Below are positions 1-5,854 of a stretch of 5,854 bases of DNA, piece by piece. Both the position numbers and the translations under genes were made by a program. The stretch is from Planctomycetota bacterium (GTDB lineage Bacteria; Planctomycetota; Planctomycetia; Pirellulales; Lacipirellulaceae): the NCBI GenBank assembly GCA_024278035.1, contig JAJRUA010000366.1, positions 1 through 5,854 of the forward strand. Direction: 5' to 3'. The notes under the pieces are model-generated. The model worked only from the letters and a program-made list of their open reading frames with translations, was not told the origin of the DNA and searched no databases. Each line of letters starts with the position of its first letter. The stretch's first letter is position 1.

Positions 1-1196
1 CGATGGAAGTGGCCGCTTGCCCTTGGGCACCCCAACACCGGCTCGTGCGGATCGGCATCAAAGGGCGTGAAATCAAAACAGAAAAGCGGCCCCTGTCGAA
101 CTTGGTCTTCTTGGTCGATGTCTCGGGGTCGATGAGCCAGCCGAACAAACTGCCATTGCTGGTAAACGGGCTCAAACGGCTCACCCGCCAATTGGGTGAG
201 AACGACCGGGTGGCGATCGTTGTCTACGCTTCGAGCCAAGGCTTGGCACTGCCCAGTACGCCAGGCTCTGAGCGTTCGACCATTCTCTCGGCACTCGGTC
301 GCTTGGCAGCCGGTGGCTCGACCGCCGGGGGGGCCGGTATCCGGCTCGCCTACGAAGTCGCTCAGGAAAATTTTATAGCGGGTGGCGTGAACCGAGTTTT
401 GCTCTGCACCGACGGGGATTTTAATGTCGGCCTCTCTGACCGCAACGGCTTGGGTGATTTGGTCCAGCACAAGGCAAAAGAGACGGGCGTCTTCCTTTCG
501 GTCCTCGGCTTTGGTCGTGGCAATCTCAATGACGCGATGATGGAGACGATCTCCAACCGGGGCAACGGCAACTACGCCTACATCGACAACGACCGCGAAG
601 CCCACCGAGTGCTCGTCACGCAAATGTCGGGCACGCTCGTTACGATTGCCAAGGACGTAAAAATCCAAGTCGAGTTCAACCCGGCCCACGTCGCCAGCTA
701 TCGGCTGATCGGCTACGAAAACCGAATGCTACGGACCGAAGATTTTAATAACGATGCGAAGGACGCCGGCGAGATCGGTGCGGGCCACACGGTGACGGCC
801 CTGTATGAGATCGTGCCGAAGGGGGTTGTGTTGCCCGCCGGGGCCGATCCGCTCAAGTACCAGCAGGCAGACTCCGTCGCAACCGAAGTTCCTGATTCCG
901 ACGAAATGCTCACGCTCAAGATTCGTTACAAACAACCCGACGGCAACGTGAGCACCAAGCTCGAGTTCTCGCTCGTGGACGAAGGCCAGTCGATTGGCTC
1001 GGCAAGCAATGACTTCAAATTCGCCAGTGCTGTGGCCAGTTTCGGCATGTTACTGCGGAACTCGGAGCATCGGGGCGAAGCGACCTTCGCAACGGTCTTA
1101 GAGTTGGCCGAAGAAGGGCTTGGAGCCGATCCTCGGGGAGACCGTAGTGAGTTCATCGGCCTCATCCGTAGGGCGCAAACCTTGCGTGGCGAATAG
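1..1196 (+). CDS. VWA-domain protein, YfbK family (5' truncated by window edge)
   Basis: This is the C-terminal part of a YfbK-type von Willebrand factor A protein. The reading frame enters from the left edge and ends at TAG 1194-1196. The ATG at position 3 is probably internal, because the text that follows it already belongs to the conserved linker ahead of the VWA fold. Counting from that ATG (397 residues), the VWA domain spans about 33-215. Its metal-binding MIDAS site looks complete: DVSGS at 39-43, T107 in GGSTAGG, and D137 in TDGDFN. Residues about 216-395 match the YfbK C-terminal region (DUF3520-like), including GYENR, AGEIGAGH, and a helical end around FKFASAVASFGMLLR. Family members usually also have an N-terminal vWF_A-N domain and often a signal peptide; these would lie upstream and cannot be seen. 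The biochemical role of the family is poorly defined; divalent-metal-dependent protein binding is inferred from the intact MIDAS. The neighbouring gene converges on it. The family call is confident; the function is not. Confidence 0.93.
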   Translation, partial: MEVAACPWAPQHRLVRIGIKGREIKTEKRPLSNLVFLVDVSGSMSQPNKLPLLVNGLKRLTRQLGENDRVAIVVYASSQGLALPSTPGSERSTILSALGRLAAGGSTAGGAGIRLAYEVAQENFIAGGVNRVLLCTDGDFNVGLSDRNGLGDLVQHKAKETGVFLSVLGFGRGNLNDAMMETISNRGNGNYAYIDNDREAHRVLVTQMSGTLVTIAKDVKIQVEFNPAHVASYRLIGYENRMLRTEDFNNDAKDAGEIGAGHTVTALYEIVPKGVVLPAGADPLKYQQADSVATEVPDSDEMLTLKIRYKQPDGNVSTKLEFSLVDEGQSIGSASNDFKFASAVASFGMLLRNSEHRGEATFATVLELAEEGLGADPRGDRSEFIGLIRRAQTLRGE

Positions 1197-1215
1197 CGAC
1201 GGCTCTTACCCCGTC

Positions 1216-2775
1216 TCAGTACGCGTTTTTTTGTCCGAAGACGACTAGCACCGTGCGCGCCAGAATTTCAAGGTCCATCGTGAAAGACCAAGTGCGGATG
1301 TACTCATGATCGTAACGAACGCGGCCTTCCATTTTGTCGATCGTATCCGTCTCGCCACGGAAGCCCATCACTTGGGCAAGGCCCGTGATGCCCGGCTTCA
1401 CTTTGTGACGAAGCATGTAACCATTGATGAGCGATCGGTACTCTTCGTTATGGGCCGTCGCATGAGGACGCGGGCCAACAAGACTCATCGAACCACCGAT
1501 CACGTTGAAGAGCTGCGGCAGCTCGTCGAGGCTGGTTCGACGAATAAAGCGTCCAACGGGGGTGACACGCGGATCCTCTTTTGTTGTCTGCTGGATCGTC
1601 TCCCCTGCTTCGCCCGGCTGGCACTGGTCGGTGCGCATGCTGCGGAACTTCCAGACCATGATCTCACGACCATCTAGTCCATAGCGTTTCTGGCGAAAGA
1701 AGACGGGCCCCCGGCTCGTAACTTTTACGGCAGCGGCAACGATCGCCATTGGAATGGCAAGTAGGAATAGCATCAGCGTGGCAAAAATCATATCCGCAGA
1801 TCGCTTTAGCAAACCATCAATACCAAACAAGGGGTTTTCATGAATACTCACGGCTGGAAGACCGCCGACGTTGGTCAGCCGGGCGTGCAGCAGCTCGAAG
1901 ACAAAAAAATCAGGCACGATGTAAACATCAGCCGTCGTATCCGCCAAACGCGTCAGCACGTTGCGCAGCCGCGTCTCCGCTCGCATGGGAAAGGTCAGAT
2001 AAACCGTATCAATCTCACCAGCCCGACAGGCGGCGATCAGCTCCGGCACGCTTCCGACCATTTCGCCCACTTCGACAGGAAGCTCCGCCTTGCGTGCAGG
2101 GGTTGCTCGGTTCGTCCTCCTCGCCGATTGTTTGTTTGCTGGCCGGGTCCGTTTTTCTTTACCGTTGCTTGCCCCTCCTTTAGAGGAGCGACGATCTGCT
2201 TGCGAACGACGGTCCGCGTAGCGATCGTCAAAGAACCCAACGATCTTCATGCCGTACTGTGGAGCGTCGGCCAAATTTTTTGCCAACTGGACTCCCAAAT
2301 CATTGACGCCACAAATGGCCACTCGGCGTGTGTTCCAGCCTTGTGATTGCAACCGGCGCTGAAGGACACGAAGCGTCAGGCGCAGGCTGACCATGGCGAT
2401 GGGGGTAAACGTAATCCAGAGGACCTTGGTTTCGTACGAAAAACGAGCGTTGTAGGCGGTCATCAACCCGATGCCAAGCAGGATGGCAACCGTGTAGGCC
2501 CAGGTGAGCGCCAAGCAGCCGAGTTCGCCCCGTAGTTTGGCTCCGCGCCAGCTACGATAGACGCCCGTCATTTCACTGATGGAATGGAAAGCAACAATTG
2601 CCGCTGCCGTCACGCCGATCCACTCGTTTAAGAGCGACAAGCCGGCATCGCCCCCTTCAGGGGTCCACTGCGAAGCGATGTAGGAGACCCCCAAAATCGC
2701 CACCGCATCGACCACCCGGTGGACGCTGTGGATCAGAGAGGGGGTGGATTGAATTCCTTGTCGGGGAGACGACAT
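1216..2775 (-). CDS. Undecaprenyl-phosphate sugar phosphotransferase (WcaJ/WbaP-like)
   Basis: This is a polyprenyl-phosphate glycosyl-1-phosphate transferase that moves a sugar phosphate from a UDP-sugar to undecaprenyl phosphate in the inner membrane, the first step of exopolysaccharide or related glycan assembly. Numbered from ATG 2775 (519 residues), it has four N-terminal membrane segments (about 22-37, 52-70, 84-107, 118-135), then a Rossmann-like CoA_binding_3 region (about 150-310, GVNDLG near 156). A fifth hydrophobic segment follows (about 326-352), then the catalytic Bac_transf domain. That domain shows FFRQKRYG, WKFRSMRTD, the catalytic Asp-Glu pair in TSLDELPQ (417-418), GPRP and PGITGLAQV. 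The sugar cannot be told from sequence; glucose or galactose is usual. The domain order is that of full-length WcaJ/WbaP enzymes. The Rossmann-like region carries a basic insert, listed separately. The start is uncertain: the frame opens at 2874, with a TTG at 2844 giving 542 residues, but the ATG at 2775 places the first helix at a normal distance and its extra 23 residues look non-conserved. No clear Shine-Dalgarno precedes either. It stands alone, convergent with the VWA gene and divergent from the macroglobulin gene. Confidence 0.93.
   Translation of the reverse strand: MSSPRQGIQSTPSLIHSVHRVVDAVAILGVSYIASQWTPEGGDAGLSLLNEWIGVTAAAIVAFHSISEMTGVYRSWRGAKLRGELGCLALTWAYTVAILLGIGLMTAYNARFSYETKVLWITFTPIAMVSLRLTLRVLQRRLQSQGWNTRRVAICGVNDLGVQLAKNLADAPQYGMKIVGFFDDRYADRRSQADRRSSKGGASNGKEKRTRPANKQSARRTNRATPARKAELPVEVGEMVGSVPELIAACRAGEIDTVYLTFPMRAETRLRNVLTRLADTTADVYIVPDFFVFELLHARLTNVGGLPAVSIHENPLFGIDGLLKRSADMIFATLMLFLLAIPMAIVAAAVKVTSRGPVFFRQKRYGLDGREIMVWKFRSMRTDQCQPGEAGETIQQTTKEDPRVTPVGRFIRRTSLDELPQLFNVIGGSMSLVGPRPHATAHNEEYRSLINGYMLRHKVKPGITGLAQVMGFRGETDTIDKMEGRVRYDHEYIRTWSFTMDLEILARTVLVVFGQKNAY
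2080..2223 (-). other. Basic low-complexity insert within the glycosylphosphotransferase
   Basis: Between the family-typical GFFDDR and the next recognisable element (VGSVPELI), about 48 residues are dominated by Arg, Lys, Ser, Ala, Asn and Thr; family members usually have a short linker here. It contains a tandem six-residue repeat, ADRRSQ followed by ADRRS (positions 2185-2217). The frame stays intact and the protein resumes in register, so this is an in-frame expansion and not a frameshift. It sits in the cytoplasmic Rossmann-like region and should form a disordered, positively charged loop. The comparison with usual family length is from memory of the family. Confidence 0.7.
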
Positions 2776-2982
2776 CAGCGTAGCAGGGGTGAGGGTTGGA
2801 AGCGTTGGCAGTCGGGAGCATAAACCCACGATAAAAGAGCCCAAAATCCCCTGGCGGGAACCGGCTGTAGAAACTTAGGTCGTAATGAGAGAAACTCATG
2901 GGTAACTCGCCATGCCAATAAGGTGTACGTTGCTAGTTAGCGAAGCGCTCTGGTCCGGTTATGGCGATCCTAGGAATCAGAG

Positions 2983-2998
2983 CGGCAAGCCGGCAAGC
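2983..2998. repeat. Tandem 8-bp direct repeat
   Basis: CGGCAAGC occurs twice back to back at 2983-2990 and 2991-2998. It could be a small slippage duplication or a paired binding site in the leader of the macroglobulin gene. Nothing else supports a function. Confidence 0.4.
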
Positions 2999-3007
2999 GA
3001 AGGAAAT

Positions 3008-3012
3008 GGAGA
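3008..3012 (+). promoter_or_regulatory. Possible Shine-Dalgarno for an alternative upstream start
   Basis: GGAGA lies 8 bases before an ATG at 3021 that is in frame with the macroglobulin gene. It is the best Shine-Dalgarno-like site near this gene. If used, it would add 36 Arg-rich residues before the signal peptide and place the palindrome inside the coding region. The preferred ATG at 3129 has no comparable site, so this site bears directly on the start choice. It may also be chance. Confidence 0.3.
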
Positions 3013-3060
3013 ACCTCAAGATGCAATGCAAAATCTCAATGTTGTTAGAAGGTAGAAGGA

Positions 3061-3120
3061 CCAGCCGCAGGCGGAAGCCGCGGACTCAGACATCAGACCG
3101 CGGCTTCCGCCTGCGGCTAG
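3061..3120. repeat. Long perfect inverted repeat (REP/MITE-like palindrome)
   Basis: The left arm 3063-3083 and the right arm 3098-3118 are perfect reverse complements over 21 bp, very GC-rich, beginning AGCCGCAGGCGG on the left. One mismatch (3062/3119) and one further pair (3061/3120) extend it. The loop is 14 bases (3084-3097). A hairpin this long and perfect is far beyond chance. It is not followed by a T-run, so it is not a classical intrinsic terminator. It ends 10 bases before the preferred start codon of the macroglobulin gene. The look is that of a dispersed REP or small mobile palindrome, but only one copy is in this window, so dispersal is inference. Confidence 0.85.
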
Positions 3121-3128
3121 CAACTTGG

Positions 3129-3182
3129 ATGCGACTTTGCCTTTTTGTCTTTGTTGGTCTCGCCACCGGTCCGCTTGCTGCC
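3129..3182 (+). other. Predicted Sec signal peptide of the macroglobulin protein
   Basis: The first 18 codons give a short positive start (Met-Arg), a hydrophobic core (LCLFVFVGLA) and a small-residue end, PLAA before QE, fitting signal peptidase I cleavage after residue 18. The only cysteine is at position 4, inside the start of the core and not at a lipobox, so lipidation is unlikely. This supports both export and the choice of ATG 3129. Confidence 0.7.
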
Positions 3183-5854
3183 CAGGAAACGGGTTCAGCA
3201 CGCGCCACGCGCCAGGCTCTTGAAGAAACCATGAAGGAAGGCAACTGGGGCGAAGCGCTGGCGATGGCCAAGGCGCGCCTTGTTACGCCTGATGCCGTAC
3301 CGGCGGATCTTGCCGCGGTGATTGAATGCTTAGCGCGGCTGGACCGTTTTAGCGAAGCGGATTCGATTCTTGAGCGAGCCATTAAGCAACACCGTGATCG
3401 ACCGGAGATGCTTGTTGCGGTGGCAGAACAGTACGGCCGGTTGCCTCACTATGGCTTCGAGGTCAGGAGCAAGTTCCGCCGCGGCAACCATCGTGGCGGC
3501 GGCCAGTCGTTATTTGTCAATGCAGCCGACCGCGTTCGGCAAATACGCTTGCTCCACGAGGCCGTTGAAACAAAAGGTCTGAGCGCCCCTCTGCGATCCC
3601 TCGCTTGCCAACAATTGGCTCAAGCCCTCAGGGCCAATCGTCGTGGACGATCCGCATGGCGATTGCAAACGCTAACCGACCTAGAAGAACTTCCTGAACC
3701 GGTGCTCTGGAACCGCGGCCAAATAGGTCGCTTTGTTGTCAACAGGGTGCCCCAAAGCGATCCCCCCGTCCATGCCGACGGTACGCCCGTTCTCTATTCC
3801 ATCCCCGTCGATTGGAAATCGGCTCGCAGCGATGGCGAACGGTGGCGTTGGGCCCTGGCCGAAGCCTCTCAGGAGAAGTGGAGCGATGTCGAGTACGCCA
3901 ACTTTCTGCGTAATCAATTCGGCGTGCAAACCCTCGCCCAAGCAGGATGGTTCCGCGAGAGCAAAGGGGAGGTCGATCCTGATGATCTGACGAGCGTTGC
4001 CGCTATCGGCACCTTAAAGGATGACGAAACGATCGCCCGCTTGGCAACGGGCGTCCGGCGGTTTCAATTGCCGGAGGGACACCGCTACATCGAGTTGTAT
4101 GAACGGCACGAGCAATGGGGCACGCTGGCCAACTTGCGGCTCAATCGCCAGCAACGCACCAAGGCTGCCGATGCTCTGCGTAAGGAACTCGGAAAGACCC
4201 ATCCCCAATCTCGCCAAGCCTTGCAGCAGCAGGTGGACCAAATCGTCCAACCCTGGGCACGATTCGACCGAACCAAAACACAGGTGGCAGGCAAAGAGAT
4301 TTCTCTGCGGCTGACCCATCGAAACACAAACCGTATTGAACTCGTAGCTCAAGCAATCGACCTGAAGCGTTTGCTAGAAGATACGAAGGCTCTTCTCGAA
4401 AGCGACCCTGAGAAGAGCCAGCATCCCGATTTGCGCATTGAGGATCTCGGGTACCGATTGATCGAGAAGCAAAGCGAACGTTACTTGGGAGATGAAGTCG
4501 CTAGGTGGACCGTTGATGTCGACTTGGGGAGGGACCATGCTGACACGGAGACACTCCTTACCACGCCACTCAAGAAAGCAGGCGCTTATTTTGTAACCGC
4601 CCACGCTTCTGCGGAGGCAGCGCCGATAAACATCGTTGCCTGGGTTGCTGATACGGTTCTCACTCGCAAACCGACCCAAGCAGGGGCCCTCTATGCGGTG
4701 CTCGATGCTCACGATGGCAAACCCATGGCGAAGGCTTCAGTTGAGCTTTTCGGATACCGCTGGATACACAATGAAAATCGTACGAAGCGACGTATCGAAA
4801 CGCGTCGTTTAGACAGGGCGTCGGATGCCGACGGATTAGTCGAAATCGCCCTCGACACCCCGGACAAAGAGCAGCCTTTTCACTGGCTTGCAACGGCCAC
4901 AACCGCCGAGGGCCGCCTCGCTTTCCTGGATTTCGACTCGCTTTGGGGGCGGCCTCAACCGACTGAACCTCCGAAAAACGTCAAAACCTTTCTCGTCACG
5001 GATCGCCCCGTCTATCGGCCCGAACATACGGTGGAGTTCAAGGCCTGGATCGCCCGGCCTGACTACCAATATGCCACGACAGACGATTCGCCAGAAAAGC
5101 CTTCGGAGTATGCCCATAAGGCATTTCAGGTGGAGGTTCGCGACGCCCGAGGCGAAACGGTCGGGAAACAGCAACTCACCTCGAACGCTTATGGCGGGAT
5201 CGTTGGCAAGTACACGTTGCCCCCCGGTGCAACGCTCGGCCAGTATTGGATTCACGTTGTCGGCTTCGGCAGCGGTAGCTTTCGTGTGGAAGAGTATCGC
5301 AAGCCGGAGTTTGAAGTAACCGTCGAAGCGCCCCAAAAGCCAACACGGCTTGGCGAACCGTTCGAGGCGACGATTCGTGCGGCTTACTACTTCGGATCCC
5401 CTGTTACGGTGGGGACGATGAAATACAAGGTGACTCGTACGGAGCGCTCGTCGCATTGGATTCCTCCCGGGCCGTGGGATTGGCTCTATGGCCGCGGTTA
5501 CGGTTGGCTTGGCCAAGAAGCAACCTGGCGAAGCGACTGGCAACGTTGGGGCTGTATCTGTCCTCCGCCTTGGCTTCCGGTCTCCCATGGGCCACCTGAT
5601 TTGGTGGCCGAAGGCGAGGCAACGCTTGACGCCAACGGTGAGTACCGCCTACCGATTGAAACGACCGAAGCCCTCTTGCGACGGCCTCATGGCAACCATC
5701 AATACACGATCACTGCCGAAGTAACCGACGCATCGCGTCGAACGATTGTGGGCATTGGCCAAGTGCTTGCCACGCCCAAGCCAGTTGAGGTAACCGTGTG
5801 GCTTGATCGGGGTTACTACGAAGTCGGTGACACGATCTCCGCAACCATCGCCAC
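3129..5854 (+). CDS. Secreted alpha-2-macroglobulin family protein (3' truncated by window edge)
   Basis: One frame runs from ATG 3129 without a stop to the right edge: 908 codons plus two bases. It starts with a signal peptide (1-18), then a helical, TPR-like stretch (about 25-190) containing LPHYGF and HRGGG, more family-specific text (FGVQTLA near 264-270), and a run of macroglobulin beta domains. A region at about 380-500 includes EDLGYRL, RYLGDEVARW and LKKAGAYFVTA. An MG1-like domain (about 500-610) follows, then MG2 with the hallmark TDRPVYRPEHTVEFKAW (624-640). The next domain begins at FRVEEYRKPEFEV (718-730). Bacterial macroglobulins are thought to trap attacking proteases through a thioester (CxEQ) that lies much further on, so it cannot be checked here; full length is probably near 2000 residues. 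No lipobox is visible, so it is likely periplasmic or secreted. Alternative in-frame ATGs at 2961, 3006, 3021 and 3039 exist; 3129 was chosen because it puts the signal peptide at the N-terminus. Confidence 0.9.
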   Translation, partial: MRLCLFVFVGLATGPLAAQETGSARATRQALEETMKEGNWGEALAMAKARLVTPDAVPADLAAVIECLARLDRFSEADSILERAIKQHRDRPEMLVAVAEQYGRLPHYGFEVRSKFRRGNHRGGGQSLFVNAADRVRQIRLLHEAVETKGLSAPLRSLACQQLAQALRANRRGRSAWRLQTLTDLEELPEPVLWNRGQIGRFVVNRVPQSDPPVHADGTPVLYSIPVDWKSARSDGERWRWALAEASQEKWSDVEYANFLRNQFGVQTLAQAGWFRESKGEVDPDDLTSVAAIGTLKDDETIARLATGVRRFQLPEGHRYIELYERHEQWGTLANLRLNRQQRTKAADALRKELGKTHPQSRQALQQQVDQIVQPWARFDRTKTQVAGKEISLRLTHRNTNRIELVAQAIDLKRLLEDTKALLESDPEKSQHPDLRIEDLGYRLIEKQSERYLGDEVARWTVDVDLGRDHADTETLLTTPLKKAGAYFVTAHASAEAAPINIVAWVADTVLTRKPTQAGALYAVLDAHDGKPMAKASVELFGYRWIHNENRTKRRIETRRLDRASDADGLVEIALDTPDKEQPFHWLATATTAEGRLAFLDFDSLWGRPQPTEPPKNVKTFLVTDRPVYRPEHTVEFKAWIARPDYQYATTDDSPEKPSEYAHKAFQVEVRDARGETVGKQQLTSNAYGGIVGKYTLPPGATLGQYWIHVVGFGSGSFRVEEYRKPEFEVTVEAPQKPTRLGEPFEATIRAAYYFGSPVTVGTMKYKVTRTERSSHWIPPGPWDWLYGRGYGWLGQEATWRSDWQRWGCICPPPWLPVSHGPPDLVAEGEATLDANGEYRLPIETTEALLRRPHGNHQYTITAEVTDASRRTIVGIGQVLATPKPVEVTVWLDRGYYEVGDTISATIA
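5457..5573 (+). other. Trp-rich insert in the macroglobulin domain after MG2
   Basis: Residues 777-815 hold eight tryptophans (777, 783, 785, 793, 800, 804, 807, 815), a close cysteine pair C809 and C811, and many Gly and Pro. It interrupts beta-domain text between MKYKVTR (764-770) and the strand beginning VAEGEATLD. It reads as a long surface loop emerging from a beta sandwich. Function is unknown; aromatic loops can bind glycans or mediate protein contacts, but that is inference. Confidence 0.6.

Larger units (their letters stand above)
2776..3128. other. Divergent intergenic region (about 350 bases)
   Basis: This region separates the two divergently transcribed genes and must hold both promoters, but no convincing -35/-10 pair was found on either strand. 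On the - strand there is a TTGGCA-like hexamer (revcomp of 2913-2918) without a good -10 partner at 17 bases. Visible structure is a short inverted pair ATGAG/CTCAT (2885-2899), a tandem 8-bp duplication (2983-2998) and the long palindrome at 3061-3120. The frame of the downstream gene is already open from 2937. No small gene with its own support was seen. Confidence 0.6.

Noticed and set aside
1198..1232. Possible terminator between the convergent genes: GACGG/CCGTC stem (1198-1215) and a 7-T run (1226-1232)
   Set aside because: The stem is only 5 bp with an 8-nt loop, and the T-run is about 10 bases beyond it and codes for the Lys-Asn near the end of the - strand protein. Too weak to call.
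2175..2188. CTCCT/AGGAG mini-hairpin inside the glycosylphosphotransferase insert
   Set aside because: A 5-bp stem with a 4-nt loop inside coding sequence and no T-run; most likely a by-product of low-complexity coding.
1840..2346. A 168-codon + strand open frame, with overlapping frames at 1306-1677 and 1749-2183
   Set aside because: All are antisense to the well-supported glycosylphosphotransferase gene and show no domain or compositional sign of coding.
2885..2899. Short inverted pair ATGAG/CTCAT as a possible operator
   Set aside because: A 5-bp arm with a 5-base spacer is expected by chance in a region this size, and no second copy was found.
3061..3120. Reading the palindrome as a rho-independent terminator
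   Set aside because: No T-tract follows on the + strand (the sequence continues CAACTTGGATG), and on the - strand the bases after the stem (TCCTTCTACC) are not a T-run either.
3370..4314. Several short frames on both strands (for example 3370-3582, 3733-3990, 4021-4314), suggesting a broken gene region
   Set aside because: They are out-of-frame shadows. Reading frame 3 is continuous from 3129 to the window end with macroglobulin family motifs throughout, so there is no frameshift or pseudogene here.
4836..5588. A 250-codon open frame on the - strand
   Set aside because: It lies wholly inside the macroglobulin gene, antisense to clear family motifs (the MG2 hallmark and EEYRKPEFEV). Its own product is Arg/Pro-rich with no recognisable domain, typical of an antisense shadow in GC-rich DNA.

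Overview
The window looks like chromosomal DNA of a planctomycete, probably of the Pirellula/Rhodopirellula type. This is inferred from the protein families and their wording: a YfbK-type VWA protein, a very large secreted alpha-2-macroglobulin with a helical front end, and a polyprenyl glycosylphosphotransferase. The GC content is moderate to high and Shine-Dalgarno sites are weak. No database search was possible, so the taxonomy is tentative.

Layout. (1) Positions 1-1196, + strand: the 3' two thirds or so of a VWA-domain protein of the YfbK family; its start lies before the window. (2) Positions 1216-2775, - strand: a complete membrane sugar-phosphate transferase that starts exopolysaccharide or O-antigen-like glycan assembly on a polyprenyl phosphate. 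It converges on gene 1 with a 19-base gap. (3) Positions 2776-3128: the divergent intergenic region. It holds a striking 21-bp perfect inverted repeat with a 14-nt loop, a tandem 8-bp duplication and a possible ribosome binding site. (4) Positions 3129-5854, + strand: the first 908 codons of a giant secreted alpha-2-macroglobulin-family protein. Its frame stays open past the right edge, so it appears only as a series of out-of-frame fragments if one looks for stop-terminated ORFs.

The three genes share an envelope theme: a metal-binding VWA module of possibly extracytoplasmic location, the priming enzyme for a surface polysaccharide, and an exported protease-trap-like protein. They do not form one operon, because the middle gene is on the opposite strand. 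A functional link is inference only. No tRNA, rRNA, CRISPR array, transposase or obvious phage gene is present. The most unusual items are the long palindrome in the leader of the macroglobulin gene, a basic low-complexity insert in the glycosylphosphotransferase and a Trp-rich insert in the macroglobulin.
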